Positions 17,816-26,368 are shown, counted from the first letter of the stretch. The stretch is 64,000 bases of DNA from DAHUYF01 sp035553515 (GCA_035553515.1 DATNDG010000062.1:1-64000), one strand, 5' to 3'. A program made the numbers and translations. Notes: generated by a model from the letters alone, not told the origin.

Positions 17816-19519
17816 ATGTCGTTTCCCTCTGGCCGCGCGGCGGCTCCGTCTACCGAGGGTACTGGCTGCCGGGGCGACGCGGTTATCGCCTTCGCGGCGG
17901 CTGATTTTGGATTGTCCGGCGATGTCGCCGGACGCAGATCGGCCTCGGCGGGCTTTCTCGCCGCTTATGCGCGCCACGCCGTGGTCGAGCGGCTAATCGG
18001 TCTGATGCACGAGGCGGAGGATGCGCCGGCGTTTGCCGACTTCGTCGCAAGGCATGGGCGTCCGGGTCGGGCGGTCGAAACCATCGAGCTGAACGAGCTG
18101 CAGCGTGTCGCCGAAACCGGCGCGCTCTATACGCCCGGCCCGGATCTCGGGCCGCTCGCCTGGTTGCGGCGGGAATGCGGGCAGCGGGCATTTTCGCTGG
18201 TTGGCGTCACACATACGCTCTCTGAGCGCCACGCCATGGAAGCGGTGGGTCATCTGCTGACGGCACCCATCCAGCCTTGGGATGCGCTGGTTTGCACGAC
18301 ACGCGTTGCGAAGCAGGTTGTTATCCGGGTCCTCGAGGAGTATGGCGAGTATCTTGGCAGCTTGTGCGGTTGCAGGATCGCTGCGCGCGCAGAAATGCCG
18401 ATCATCCCGCTGGGGGTCGACACTGACGCCTTCGTTGCAAGGGATGAGGGGGAGGGCGCTGCATTTCGTTCGCGCCACGACATTCCGCCGGATGCGGTCG
18501 TGCTGCTCTATGTCGGACGGCTCGATCATGCGGAGAAGGCCAATCCGGTACCGCTCTATATCGCTGCTCAACACGCCGCGGAGCGAACTGGCCGCCCTGT
18601 GTGTCTGGTGGAGGTCGGTTGGTTCCGCTCGGATTTCTTTGCGCAGACCTTTGCTCAGGCGGCTGCTGTGCTTGCGCCGGGTGTCCGGAGGATCGTGCTG
18701 GACAGCCGCCAGGACGCGAACCGCCGCGCCTGGTTCGCTGCCGACATATTCGTGTCTCTCGCGGACAGCGTGCAGGAGACGTTCGGTCTGACGCCGGTCG
18801 AGGCTATGGCTGCTGGCCTTCCGGTGGTGGTGAGCGATTGGGACGGCTACCGTGACACCGTGCGTGATGGCGTCGACGGCTTCCGTGTCCCGACGCTGAT
18901 GCCGCCGCCTGGAAGCGGTGGGACGCTCGCTTTCGATTACGCGTCAGGCCGCTTCAACCACACCATGTTCTCGGGGGCGACAAGCCAGAGCAGTGCAGTG
19001 GATACCGCAGCCTGCGCAGAGGTGCTCGTCCGGTTGATCGGTGAGCCTGAGCTGCGCGGCCGGATGGGGGCTGCCGGCCGCCGCCGGGCGCGTGAGACTT
19101 TCGACTGGCGCATTGTCATCGCCGCCTATCAGGAACTCTGGTCGGAACTCGCCGAGCGTCGGCGGATTAGCCCTGAAACGGCCATTCCGTTGCCTGGAAG
19201 ACCGTCGAGCCCACTCGGGCCCGATCCGTTCGATCTTTTCCGTGACTGGCCCAGTGAACGTCTTTCACCGACGACAAGGGTGGGATTGCCGGCAGGGGTC
19301 GCCGCTTCGCTGGCCGCGGCGATGCGAGAGCTGGCAGCGGCGACGCCGATGCCCGCAGCGCTCCTCGACGCCCCGCATGTCGAGCACCTGGTCGGTATGC
19401 TGGAGGCCGGCCCCCGCCCGGCCGGTGATCTGATCGCCGCGCTCGAGCCGGAGCTCCGCCCGGCCGGCTGGCGTACTTTGGGCTGGCTTGCCAAGACGGC
19501 GCTCCTCTCGTGGCGCTGA
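17816..19519 (+). CDS. GT4-type (GT-B) glycosyltransferase
   Basis: A 567-residue protein with a retaining GT-B glycosyltransferase core. PIIPLGVDTDAF opens the nucleotide-binding half, VLLYVGRLDHAEKANP is the usual GT4 segment, and FGLTPVEAMAAGLPVVVSDWDG is the donor-binding EX7E-like motif. A C-terminal extension of about 130 residues has no recognised domain. No signal peptide or membrane helix is seen, so it works in the cytosol. It is coupled to a sulfotransferase 11 bases downstream and sits inside the flagellar region behind a CtrA-like box. Flagellin glycan assembly is a reasonable guess. Confidence 0.85.
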   Translation: MSFPSGRAAAPSTEGTGCRGDAVIAFAAADFGLSGDVAGRRSASAGFLAAYARHAVVERLIGLMHEAEDAPAFADFVARHGRPGRAVETIELNELQRVAETGALYTPGPDLGPLAWLRRECGQRAFSLVGVTHTLSERHAMEAVGHLLTAPIQPWDALVCTTRVAKQVVIRVLEEYGEYLGSLCGCRIAARAEMPIIPLGVDTDAFVARDEGEGAAFRSRHDIPPDAVVLLYVGRLDHAEKANPVPLYIAAQHAAERTGRPVCLVEVGWFRSDFFAQTFAQAAAVLAPGVRRIVLDSRQDANRRAWFAADIFVSLADSVQETFGLTPVEAMAAGLPVVVSDWDGYRDTVRDGVDGFRVPTLMPPPGSGGTLAFDYASGRFNHTMFSGATSQSSAVDTAACAEVLVRLIGEPELRGRMGAAGRRRARETFDWRIVIAAYQELWSELAERRRISPETAIPLPGRPSSPLGPDPFDLFRDWPSERLSPTTRVGLPAGVAASLAAAMRELAAATPMPAALLDAPHVEHLVGMLEAGPRPAGDLIAALEPELRPAGWRTLGWLAKTALLSWR

Positions 19520-19530
19520 GGTTGCCAACC

Positions 19531-20553
19531 ATGAGCACCTCACCACGCGCCGCCGGCGGTATTTTCCTCCATAGCGGATTTCGCTCGGGCAGCACCTGGT
19601 TCTGGCAGCGATTCCGTGCGGCGGCCGGTACCCGCGCCTATTATGAGCCGTTTCACGAAGTGCTGGCGCAGCTGAACCCCGAAGCGCTGTCGCAACTTGC
19701 GCCGCAGCGCTGGGCGTCGGGGCATCCTGGCCTCGACGCACCGTATTTCGCGGAGTATCGCGAGGCTCTTCTTCCCGGAGGCGGCGTCCGCTTCTATGAG
19801 ACGCGTTTTGCCGCCGAGACCTATTACCAGAACGAGCCGGATGAGCCGCAGGCGCATTATCTGAGAAACCTGATCGATCGCGCGCACGAGGTCGGCGCGG
19901 TGCCAGTCTTCGGTTTTTGCCGTTCGCTCGGGCGGGTGCCCTGGTTCCGTTCGCTCGGCCGGGGCGTCAACATCGTCACCTGGCGCAACCCGTGGGACCA
20001 GTGGGTATCCTGTCGCGACCAGGCAGCCATTCATCAGAATTGGTATTTTTTGTTCCGCTTCGTACTCTTCGCCTGTTTCGGGGCTCGGCACGGGCGATTC
20101 GGCCCGTTCTTTTCCGGGCTCGATCTGCCGCCGGCGCCGGAGGGCATTGCGACGGCGCAACTTGGCGCGCTGCTCGGATATTTCGACGCCGCTAACCTGG
20201 ACTCGCTGTTCAGGATCTTCCTCCGTGTCTACATGGTCGACATGTTGACCGCGCTTCAGCACGCCGATTACGTGGTCGATCTGGACGCGCTGACCATGGA
20301 AGCCCGACAGCGACGGGAAACCGCCACCGCATTGCGCCAGCTCACCGGGCTGCACGATCTGTCGTTCGATGATTGCGCATTGCCTCGGCACGAGGTCCCG
20401 GCCGAGATGGGCGAGGTGGTGCGGCTTGAGGAAGCCTTGTCCTTTTTGACCGGCCCGGGTGCGTCGGTCGCATCTGCGCATGCGCGCGCGCTGCCCCTGT
20501 TGGAGCAACGGCTCGCGAACTGCCTGGAACGGTTGCGCCGCCCGGCCGCCTGA
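19531..20553 (+). CDS. sulfotransferase family protein
   Basis: A 340-residue protein with the PAPS 5'-phosphosulfate loop FRSGSTWFW at residues 17-25 and a later WRNPWDQWVSCRDQ resembling the 3'-phosphate-binding region (Arg and Ser). Such enzymes transfer sulfate from PAPS to carbohydrates or other hydroxyls. The ATG at 19531 has GAGG at good spacing; a GTG at 19510 that overlaps the previous gene is an alternative. It follows the GT4 gene and is convergent with flgE, so its target may be a flagellin glycan. That target is inference. Confidence 0.75.
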   Translation: MSTSPRAAGGIFLHSGFRSGSTWFWQRFRAAAGTRAYYEPFHEVLAQLNPEALSQLAPQRWASGHPGLDAPYFAEYREALLPGGGVRFYETRFAAETYYQNEPDEPQAHYLRNLIDRAHEVGAVPVFGFCRSLGRVPWFRSLGRGVNIVTWRNPWDQWVSCRDQAAIHQNWYFLFRFVLFACFGARHGRFGPFFSGLDLPPAPEGIATAQLGALLGYFDAANLDSLFRIFLRVYMVDMLTALQHADYVVDLDALTMEARQRRETATALRQLTGLHDLSFDDCALPRHEVPAEMGEVVRLEEALSFLTGPGASVASAHARALPLLEQRLANCLERLRRPAA

Positions 20554-20628
20554 CGAGGCGGAAGGATTCCCCTCGCCAGGGCGGTGCCGAGCGCGCCGTC
20601 GCCGGCCAGCGCGGCGCGGTACCGGGTA

Positions 20629-22224
20629 TCAGCCCTGCGTCGCTTGCAGCAGTGTCTGGATCATCTGGTTGGCGGTCGAAAGCACCTTCGAATTCGCCGC
20701 ATAGGCCTGCTGGGTGATGATCAGGTTGCTGAACTGCGAAGCGATGTCGACATTCGAGCTCTCGAGCTCGGACGGCGCGATCTGGCCGGCAGCACCGGTG
20801 CCGGCCTGCTGAAGCAGGAAGCTGCCTGACTGGTTCGTCTGCAGATAGCTGTTGCCGCTCTGCGCCGCCAGACCATTCGGATTGTTGAACGTCGCGATCG
20901 GCACGAGATAAAAGGGCTGTTTCAGGCCGTTGTCGAAATTGGCGGTGACGATGCCGTTCTGATCGATGCTGATGCCGGTGAAGGTGCCGAAGTGCAGGCC
21001 GTTCTGGTTGACCTCGCTGGCGCTGAAGGTGTTGCCCACCTGGGTGAGGCCGTTCATCTGGCCCGCGGTGCCGAGATTGAAGGTGAGGTTCTGAGGGCTG
21101 GTCGGGACGGCGGGACCGGTTGTCGACCAGTTGACGGTGAGACCGCCGAAGCCCGAGGCAAGCGAGCCGTTGCCATTGAAGGACACCTGGTTGCCGCCGG
21201 TGAACGCGACCGTCCCGCCGGCGATACTGGCGGTGACGTTCCAGGTGTTGGCCGGTGTCGTAACGGGCGCCGCGGCAGCGAACACGGGTGCACCGCCGCC
21301 GGCGGAGACGACCAGCGTATTGGCCGCGTTGAGTTCGGCGCCGGTAGGCGAGGTGTCGAGCAACTGGACGGTGGTTCCGTTGGTCGCCGAGGCGGTCACG
21401 GTGCTGATGCCGGCGGCGGCCAGGGCGGTGTTCATTGCATTAGCGAGGTCGCTCGTGGTCGGGTTCGCGGGGAGCGCGCCGATCGGCACGGTGGTGGTGC
21501 CGCCGTTGAGCTTCAGATTGAAGGTATCGCCGGCGGTGAGAGCGCCGCCGGTCAGGCTGAAGGTCTGGATCGGCGCGACACTGAATGAGAGGGTCAGATC
21601 GTGTTCCGAGCCTTGACTGTCGAATACCGGCACGGTGATCGTGTGCGGCGTGGAGGTGACGGTATCGGTCGACGGCAGCTCCGCGGCCAACGTGACCTGG
21701 GTGGTCGGTACCGCCGAGCCGCTGAGCCCGTTGATGTTGATGGTCGACAGCGAGTTGAGCGAGGTCGCCGTGAGCTGGTTCAGATTGCCAGCCGTGATCT
21801 GCCCCGCCTCGGCCGCGGTCAGCTTCTGTCCCTGAAGGAAGAAGCCATCGCCGTTCACCAGATTGCCGTTGGCGTCGATCGAGAACGAGCCGTCGCGCGT
21901 GAAGGAATAGCCGGTGCTGCTGCCCGGGGTCGCGCTGTTGGCAACGACGAAGAAGCCGCCTCCCGAAATCGCAAGATCCGTGTTTGAGGCTGCAGCCTGG
22001 AGCAAGCCTTGCTGGTTCACCGTCGCGGTCGGATAAGCGACGACGCCACCGGCAGTTTCGATACCAGCCTGCGCGCTCTGGGTCACCAGAGTGGAAAAGC
22101 TCGCATTGGTACCTTTGTATGCCGTCGTGTTGGAATTGGCGATGTTGTCGGAGATGAGGCTCAGCGCCTGGCTTTCGGCGGTAAGACCGGAGACGCCGGT
22201 CAGCAATGCTCCGAAGATGCTCAT
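20629..22224 (-). CDS. flgE: FlgE, flagellar hook protein
   Basis: A 531-residue hook protein. The N-terminal LTGVSGLTAESQALSLISDNIANSNTTAYKG and C-terminal SSNVDIASQFSNLIITQQAYAANSKV regions form the coiled-coil D0 domain shared by axial proteins. An insertion around residues 221-310 (GDTFNLKLNGGTT... and ...VTASATNGTTVQLLD) looks like the module duplicated in FlgK of this window. FlgE polymerises outside the cell into the universal joint. It is the last gene of the fliK-flgD-flgE operon, which starts at a sigma-54 promoter near 24560. Confidence 0.96.
   Translation of the reverse strand: MSIFGALLTGVSGLTAESQALSLISDNIANSNTTAYKGTNASFSTLVTQSAQAGIETAGGVVAYPTATVNQQGLLQAAASNTDLAISGGGFFVVANSATPGSSTGYSFTRDGSFSIDANGNLVNGDGFFLQGQKLTAAEAGQITAGNLNQLTATSLNSLSTININGLSGSAVPTTQVTLAAELPSTDTVTSTPHTITVPVFDSQGSEHDLTLSFSVAPIQTFSLTGGALTAGDTFNLKLNGGTTTVPIGALPANPTTSDLANAMNTALAAAGISTVTASATNGTTVQLLDTSPTGAELNAANTLVVSAGGGAPVFAAAAPVTTPANTWNVTASIAGGTVAFTGGNQVSFNGNGSLASGFGGLTVNWSTTGPAVPTSPQNLTFNLGTAGQMNGLTQVGNTFSASEVNQNGLHFGTFTGISIDQNGIVTANFDNGLKQPFYLVPIATFNNPNGLAAQSGNSYLQTNQSGSFLLQQAGTGAAGQIAPSELESSNVDIASQFSNLIITQQAYAANSKVLSTANQMIQTLLQATQG
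21295..21564 (-). repeat. FlgE internal module resembling the FlgK repeat
   Basis: FlgE residues about 221-310 contain a GDTF beta segment, an Ala-rich helix (DLANAMNTALAAAG) and a VTAS...TVQLLD strand pair, in the same order as the two FlgK repeats at 46700-47284. The pattern resembles flagellin hook-IN type domains. Judged by eye. Confidence 0.45.
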
Positions 22225-22234
22225 GAATGACCCC

Positions 22235-22945
22235 TTAGGCTGAAGTCGAGGAGGGCTGGACGATGCCGATGAGCTGATTCATCGGCACTTGGACGCCGGA
22301 TACGTTGAAGGTCGCGACGTTGTTCTCGACACTGACGCCGGTGACGACGCCGGTGGCGGTGGTGGTGGCCGTGATCGGCTTGCCGTTCGAATCCATAGCT
22401 TGGACGTTGATCGTGTAGACGCCGCCGTCCGGCTGCTGCTGGCCGGCGTTGTTCTGGCCGTTCCAGGTGAAATTGTAGGTCCCCGCCGTGGTCTGCCCGG
22501 AGCCCGAAAAGATGGTGGAGCCGTTCGCGTCCTGGATCGAAACGCTCACCGCCGAGGCATTGCTCGGCAGCGTGTAGGAGAACTGCGCCTGACCGTTCTG
22601 CAGGACGGCCTGGGAGCCGCTGTACTGGATCGTCTGCCCGACCATGGACTGGGCGGAAAGCGCCTCGCTGCCGGCCTGGTTGGAGATCATGGTCGAGAGC
22701 TGGCTGTTGGTCTTGATCTGCTGCTCGACCTGGCTGAACTCGACCAGCTGCTGGGTGAACTGGTTGGAATCCATCGGATTGAGCGGATCCTGGTTCTTCA
22801 TCTGCGTCGTAAGCAGAGTGAGGAAGGTATTGAAGTTCTGCGTGAAATTGAGGATGCCGTCAGTGCTGCCGTTCGTGTCGGCACTGCTGTTGGTGTTCGC
22901 AGCCGGATTGGGTACTGCGGTGGTGCTGGAGATCGGTGTGGTCAT
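22235..22945 (-). CDS. flgD: FlgD, hook cap / hook assembly scaffold
   Basis: A 236-residue FlgD. The conserved N-terminal segment FNTFLTLLTTQMKNQDPLNPMDSNQFTQQLVEFSQVEQQ is diagnostic and acts in export and capping. The C-terminal half has FLG/Tudor-like strands (FTWNGQNNAGQQQPDGGVYTI). FlgD caps the growing hook and is lost once the hook is complete. It lies between fliK (12-base gap) and flgE (10-base gap). Confidence 0.96.
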   Translation of the reverse strand: MTTPISSTTAVPNPAANTNSSADTNGSTDGILNFTQNFNTFLTLLTTQMKNQDPLNPMDSNQFTQQLVEFSQVEQQIKTNSQLSTMISNQAGSEALSAQSMVGQTIQYSGSQAVLQNGQAQFSYTLPSNASAVSVSIQDANGSTIFSGSGQTTAGTYNFTWNGQNNAGQQQPDGGVYTINVQAMDSNGKPITATTTATGVVTGVSVENNVATFNVSGVQVPMNQLIGIVQPSSTSA

Positions 22946-22957
22946 GGCATCCTGTCC

Positions 22958-24532
22958 TTACACATGGATGTCGAGAGAGCCGCTATGGCTGCTCACTGCA
23001 CGGGAGATCGGAGCGACGATCGCAATGTCGTCGAGGCCGGCGCTGTAGCGTGCCGGCGTACTGCCGCCGCCGCTATAGCTCGGCTGCTGCTGTTGCTGAT
23101 TGAACTGATAGCCGCCGCGAAGGTTGAAGCTCAGGCTGCTGCTGTCGGCCTGAAGCCCCGCGTCGCGCAGCGCCTGGGCTAGTCCGGATGCATCCTGCTT
23201 CAGCAGGTTCAGGGTATCGCTTCGATCGGCGGAAACGACCATTGTCACGCGACCGTCGTGATTGATGTTGAGTTTGACGTCGACGGCGCCGAGATCGGCC
23301 GGCTGCAGCTGGATTTGAATGTGGTCGCTGCCGCTCTTGACGGCTTGATGCAGCGAGAGCGCGACTTGCATGCTGACGGTTGGCGGCGGCGCGGGCAGAT
23401 TGGCCGCGGCGGCCGTTTGGGCGGGCGCTGCTGACGTATTCTGCAGCGGAGCCAACTGCGCGGCAGCTACCGGGCTGTTCGCGGCCGAAGCGGTGTTCGT
23501 CGGCGCCTGGCCGCCATTTGCCACTTGATCGCTTGCGCCGTGATCCGTCGGGACGGCGGTCGCGGTGGCGCCCTTCGCTGCGGCGGCTATTGCCTGCGGC
23601 GATGCCTGTCCGTTCGACGCGTCGGCGGCAGGGGAAGCGGTGCGTGCGGATTCCGCGGAGGAGGGTGCCGCTGCCGCAGCGCCAGTCGGTGTCTCTTCGC
23701 CGGTCTTTGTATGCGCGGCGTCGGATTGCGGCGTATAGCTTGCGATGGCGGCGCGCGGCTGCGAGACCAGCACGACTGCGTTCGCCGCGACCCTCATGCT
23801 CAGCGTGGCTGCCATTGCCGGAAGCTTGGCCGCTGTAGAGGAAGTGCCGCCTGTCGCGGCTGCCGCAGGCGATGTATTGCCCGTTCCGGCCGCGGCCGCT
23901 GCCGAATTCGATGCGGCGTTCGCGGCGGCGGTCGGACCGCCTTTGTCTGCGACTTTCACTTGAACGCCTGCGGCTGCGGCGGCTGCGGCGAGGTCTTTGG
24001 CATTGAGGGGCGGTGGCGCCGAAGATGAACCGGGCGTCGGCGTGGACGGCAGAGCGGCACCACTTCCGCCGGCGAGCGCCGCCGCAGCTGTCAGCAGACT
24101 TGCCGCATTGCTTTGTGCAGTCGCCGCCTGCGTTGGTGGCGTGGCGGAGGCACCGCTCGTCGTTGGGGCGGGGTTTGCACTTCCGGTCGTGGATGGCGGC
24201 GGCTGGGTCAGGACCACTGGAACCGGCAGCGGAACGACTACCGCTGCGCCAATGCTTGCGCTGTCGCCCTTCTTTGCGGATTTGTCGTGGCCGTCGGTTC
24301 CGCCAGTCTTGGACTCTTCGCCAGTTTTCGCTGCCGATGTCGGGGGCGGAGCGGCGGTCTCGGAATTTGGTCCGCTTGCCGGAGTGCCAACCACCTTGGT
24401 CGAGGGCGCGTGGGAATTCTGGCCGTTCTGCATCAGGCTGAAAAAATGCGAGTTGCTCGGATCGGCGCTTTCCGGCGCCCGGACGGAGGGCGCCGGGTCG
24501 ATGAGCGAGGTGATGGCAGGCAACGCGGTCAT
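22958..24532 (-). CDS. fliK: FliK, flagellar hook-length control protein
   Basis: A 524-residue protein with a long Ala/Pro/Thr-rich disordered N-terminal region and a C-terminal Flg_hook domain (about 390-480): VALSLHQAVKSGSDHIQIQLQPADLGAVDVKLNINHDGRVTMV. FliK is a secreted ruler that measures the hook and switches export to filament substrates. The start at 24532 has AAGGA upstream and lies about 17 bases after the predicted sigma-54 start site. First gene of the hook operon. Confidence 0.93.
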   Translation of the reverse strand: MTALPAITSLIDPAPSVRAPESADPSNSHFFSLMQNGQNSHAPSTKVVGTPASGPNSETAAPPPTSAAKTGEESKTGGTDGHDKSAKKGDSASIGAAVVVPLPVPVVLTQPPPSTTGSANPAPTTSGASATPPTQAATAQSNAASLLTAAAALAGGSGAALPSTPTPGSSSAPPPLNAKDLAAAAAAAGVQVKVADKGGPTAAANAASNSAAAAAGTGNTSPAAAATGGTSSTAAKLPAMAATLSMRVAANAVVLVSQPRAAIASYTPQSDAAHTKTGEETPTGAAAAAPSSAESARTASPAADASNGQASPQAIAAAAKGATATAVPTDHGASDQVANGGQAPTNTASAANSPVAAAQLAPLQNTSAAPAQTAAAANLPAPPPTVSMQVALSLHQAVKSGSDHIQIQLQPADLGAVDVKLNINHDGRVTMVVSADRSDTLNLLKQDASGLAQALRDAGLQADSSSLSFNLRGGYQFNQQQQQPSYSGGGSTPARYSAGLDDIAIVAPISRAVSSHSGSLDIHV

Positions 24533-24559
24533 GAGGTTCCTTTCGTCGGATTGGGCGTC

Positions 24560-24575
24560 AGCAAGCCGCGTGCCA
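24560..24575 (-). promoter_or_regulatory. sigma-54 promoter of the fliK-flgD-flgE operon
   Basis: Minus strand TGGCACG-CGGC-TTGCT, a near-perfect -24/-12 element with GG and GC exactly 10 bases apart. The predicted transcript begins about 17 bases before the fliK ATG. Confidence 0.85.
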
Positions 24576-24630
24576 GCCCTGCTGGAGGCCTAAAAGGCTG
24601 AAATCATTGAATAATGAGGCGACGGCTGAA

Positions 24631-24664
24631 TTTGCCGATCGGCTCGAATGACGAGTTCGGCAAA
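24631..24664. promoter_or_regulatory. inverted repeat between divergent sigma-54 promoters
   Basis: TTTGCCGA (24631-24638) and TCGGCAAA (24657-24664) form a perfect inverted repeat separated by 18 bases. It lies between the fliK and FlaG-like promoters, so it is a candidate FlbD site serving one or both. Confidence 0.45.
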
Positions 24665-24681
24665 GCATGCCGGGCATTTGT

Positions 24682-24696
24682 CGGCAAACTTTGCCG
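24682..24696. promoter_or_regulatory. palindrome, candidate FlbD enhancer
   Basis: CGGCAAA-C-TTTGCCG, a perfect 7-1-7 palindrome. It is 107 bases upstream of the fliK -24 element and only 15 bases before the -24 element of the FlaG-like gene, so it could activate the first and modulate the second. Confidence 0.5.
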
Positions 24697-24710
24697 TTGC
24701 CGTGCCGGTT

Positions 24711-24726
24711 TGGCACGCGCTTTGCC
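24711..24726 (+). promoter_or_regulatory. sigma-54 promoter of the FlaG-like gene
   Basis: TGGCACG-CGCT-TTGCC is a full -24/-12 match with correct 10-base spacing. It predicts a transcript with a leader of about 90 bases before the GTG at 24830. Confidence 0.85.
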
Positions 24727-24829
24727 AGTTAAGGATAGGCAGCGCTGGTCCCGGTTATACAGACGGCTGCGAGAGGCATCGCGGCCGTACCCGGCCCGGC
24801 CTTCAGCGCGGGAGCCTTGGAGAACTGAC

Positions 24830-25177
24830 GTGTCGATAACGTCGTCACCCTCGACGTCGCCGGTCGCACCCTCGCCCCAAGCTGCGCCATCGACGTCTTC
24901 CCCTCAGCTCCAGTCGGCGAGCACACCGCCGGCTACGGCTCTGCGCCCTCCTGAACCCGCGCCAGATGCGCAGAAGTCAGCACCGCGGACGTCCGCGGCT
25001 ATCGGCTTCTCGCTCAACTTCGATCCGAACACCGGGCGTATGTTCCTTGAGGCGCGCGAACCGGACTCCGGCTTCGTGATCTACTGCATGCCGCCCAAAT
25101 ACGTGGTCAAGCAATTCAATGCGACCGTCGGCGACGTCGCTCCGGCGCGCGGAACGCAGATCGACGGCGCCGCCTGA
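24830..25177 (+). CDS. FlaG-like protein
   Basis: A 115-residue protein with a Ser/Pro/Thr-rich N-terminal half and a conserved C-terminal part beginning FSLNFDPNTGRMFLEAREPDSG and ending in IYCMPPKYVVKQF. This resembles the FlaG pattern (a beta hairpin followed by an E/DSG turn and a PP motif). FlaG proteins affect filament length, but their mechanism is unclear. The GTG start is supported by TTGGAG seven bases upstream and by the sigma-54 promoter at 24711. It precedes the flagellin gene but has its own promoter. The family call is tentative. Confidence 0.6.
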   Translation: MSITSSPSTSPVAPSPQAAPSTSSPQLQSASTPPATALRPPEPAPDAQKSAPRTSAAIGFSLNFDPNTGRMFLEAREPDSGFVIYCMPPKYVVKQFNATVGDVAPARGTQIDGAA

Positions 25178-25232
25178 CCGGGCAATTGTTGCTGGATCAT
25201 CGGAGAAAAAATTGCCGACCCGGCAGCAATCT

Positions 25233-25251
25233 CCCGGCAATTCTTGCCGGG
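25233..25251. promoter_or_regulatory. 19-base palindrome upstream of flagellin, candidate FlbD enhancer
   Basis: CCCGGCAA-TTC-TTGCCGGG is an 8-3-8 perfect palindrome about 92 bases before the flagellin -24 element, a normal distance for a sigma-54 enhancer. A looser GGCA/TGCC copy lies just upstream, around 25212-25230. Confidence 0.6.
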
Positions 25252-25342
25252 TGCCGAGAGCGCGCATCCTTTGATCGAGGATCTTTGCGGTGAAAACCGC
25301 AGATTTTCTGACCTTCGGCGTGTGGCGCGTCGGTCCCATCAG

Positions 25343-25358
25343 TGGCATGCGGGTTGCG
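25343..25358 (+). promoter_or_regulatory. sigma-54 promoter of the flagellin gene
   Basis: TGGCATG-CGGG-TTGCG with GG and GC 10 bases apart. Predicted start is near 25369, giving a leader of about 50 bases before the ATG at 25419. Such a leader could be the target of FlbT, which destabilises flagellin mRNA in Caulobacter. Confidence 0.85.
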
Positions 25359-25418
25359 AGAAAATCGCAGGGTCGCGAAGCGGCCCTTTTATCCGTCACC
25401 CAGAAAGGATGATATTCC

Positions 25419-26312
25419 ATGTCCAGTAACATCGTTCTCGGTTTGTCGACTCGCCAAAACCTGCTCTCTCTGCAGGGGATCAACAACAACATCAGCACCT
25501 CTCAGAACCACCTGGCCACCGGTCTCAAAGTGGCGAGCGCGGTTGATAACGCGGTGTTGTTCTTCCAGAGCCAGTCGCTCACCAACCGGGCCAACGACCT
25601 CAACCAGCGCAAGTCGAACATCGATCAGGGCATCTCGACCCTGACGACGGCGACGCAGGCGACCCAGAGCGTGGTGTCGATCCTGCAGCAGCTGCAGGGT
25701 CTCTTGAACTCGGCCAAGACCGAGACCGGGGCTCAGCGCAAGGCGACCGCGCAGCAGTTCGATACGCTGACGGTCCAGCTGAACAACCTGGTCAACGACG
25801 CTTCGTACCAGGGCCTCAACCTGGTCAACTCGACGAAGTCGACGCTGTCGCTGCAGTTCAGCATCACCTCGACCTCGACGCTGAAGATCAAGGGCTACAA
25901 CCAGCTCGTCAGCAAGCTGGTCGTCTCGAGCGGTGGTGGCCTCGTCGGCACCGCCGCGGCTGCATCGAAGCTCGCCACCAACCTCAAGGGGTTGAGCGGC
26001 GGCTGGTCCAAGGTCAGCGCCACCGGTACCTCGCTGCTCGACGGCGGGTTCAATACCCTGCAGACCGCTATCTTCTCGGCGCAGGCGAACGCCCAGGCGC
26101 TGGGCGGCAACGTCACCTTCCTGCAAACCCGGCTGGACTTCACCAGCCAGTATGCGACCACCCTTCAGGGCGGTTCCGACAAGCTGACGGTTGCTGACGT
26201 CAACGTGGAGAGCACCAACCTCGTCACTCTGCAGACGAGGCAGCAGCTCGCCATTCAGTCGCTGTCGATCGCGACCCAGTCGGACCAGGCGGTCCTCCGC
26301 CTCTTCCACTAA
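25419..26312 (+). CDS. flagellin, filament protein
   Basis: A 297-residue flagellin. The N-terminal D0/D1 region (STRQNLLSLQGINNNISTSQNHLATGLKV) and the C-terminal region (DFTSQYATTLQGGSDKLTVADVNVESTNLVTLQTRQQLA) are clear. The central surface domain is short, near residues 150-210, and rich in Ser/Thr (STKSTLSLQFSITSTSTLKI), which gives likely O-glycosylation sites. It is the only flagellin seen in the window and is surrounded by sugar-modification genes. Transcription should start at the sigma-54 promoter at 25343 and stop at the hairpin at 26339. Confidence 0.93.
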   Translation: MSSNIVLGLSTRQNLLSLQGINNNISTSQNHLATGLKVASAVDNAVLFFQSQSLTNRANDLNQRKSNIDQGISTLTTATQATQSVVSILQQLQGLLNSAKTETGAQRKATAQQFDTLTVQLNNLVNDASYQGLNLVNSTKSTLSLQFSITSTSTLKIKGYNQLVSKLVVSSGGGLVGTAAAASKLATNLKGLSGGWSKVSATGTSLLDGGFNTLQTAIFSAQANAQALGGNVTFLQTRLDFTSQYATTLQGGSDKLTVADVNVESTNLVTLQTRQQLAIQSLSIATQSDQAVLRLFH

Positions 26313-26338
26313 ATCGCGCTCTTCGCTTCGTGACGGGG

Positions 26339-26368
26339 TGGGCGGCCTTCGGGCCGCCCATTCTGTTT
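26339..26368 (+). terminator. intrinsic terminator after the flagellin gene
   Basis: TGGGCGGCC-TTCG-GGCCGCCCA, a perfect 9-bp stem with a TTCG tetraloop, followed by TTCTGTTT. It starts 27 bases after the flagellin stop. Confidence 0.85.

Noticed and set aside
20592..20618. CGCGCCG/CGGCGCG hairpin between the sulfotransferase and flgE as a terminator
   Set aside because: A 7-bp stem with a long loop and no T-run is common in GC-rich intergenic DNA.
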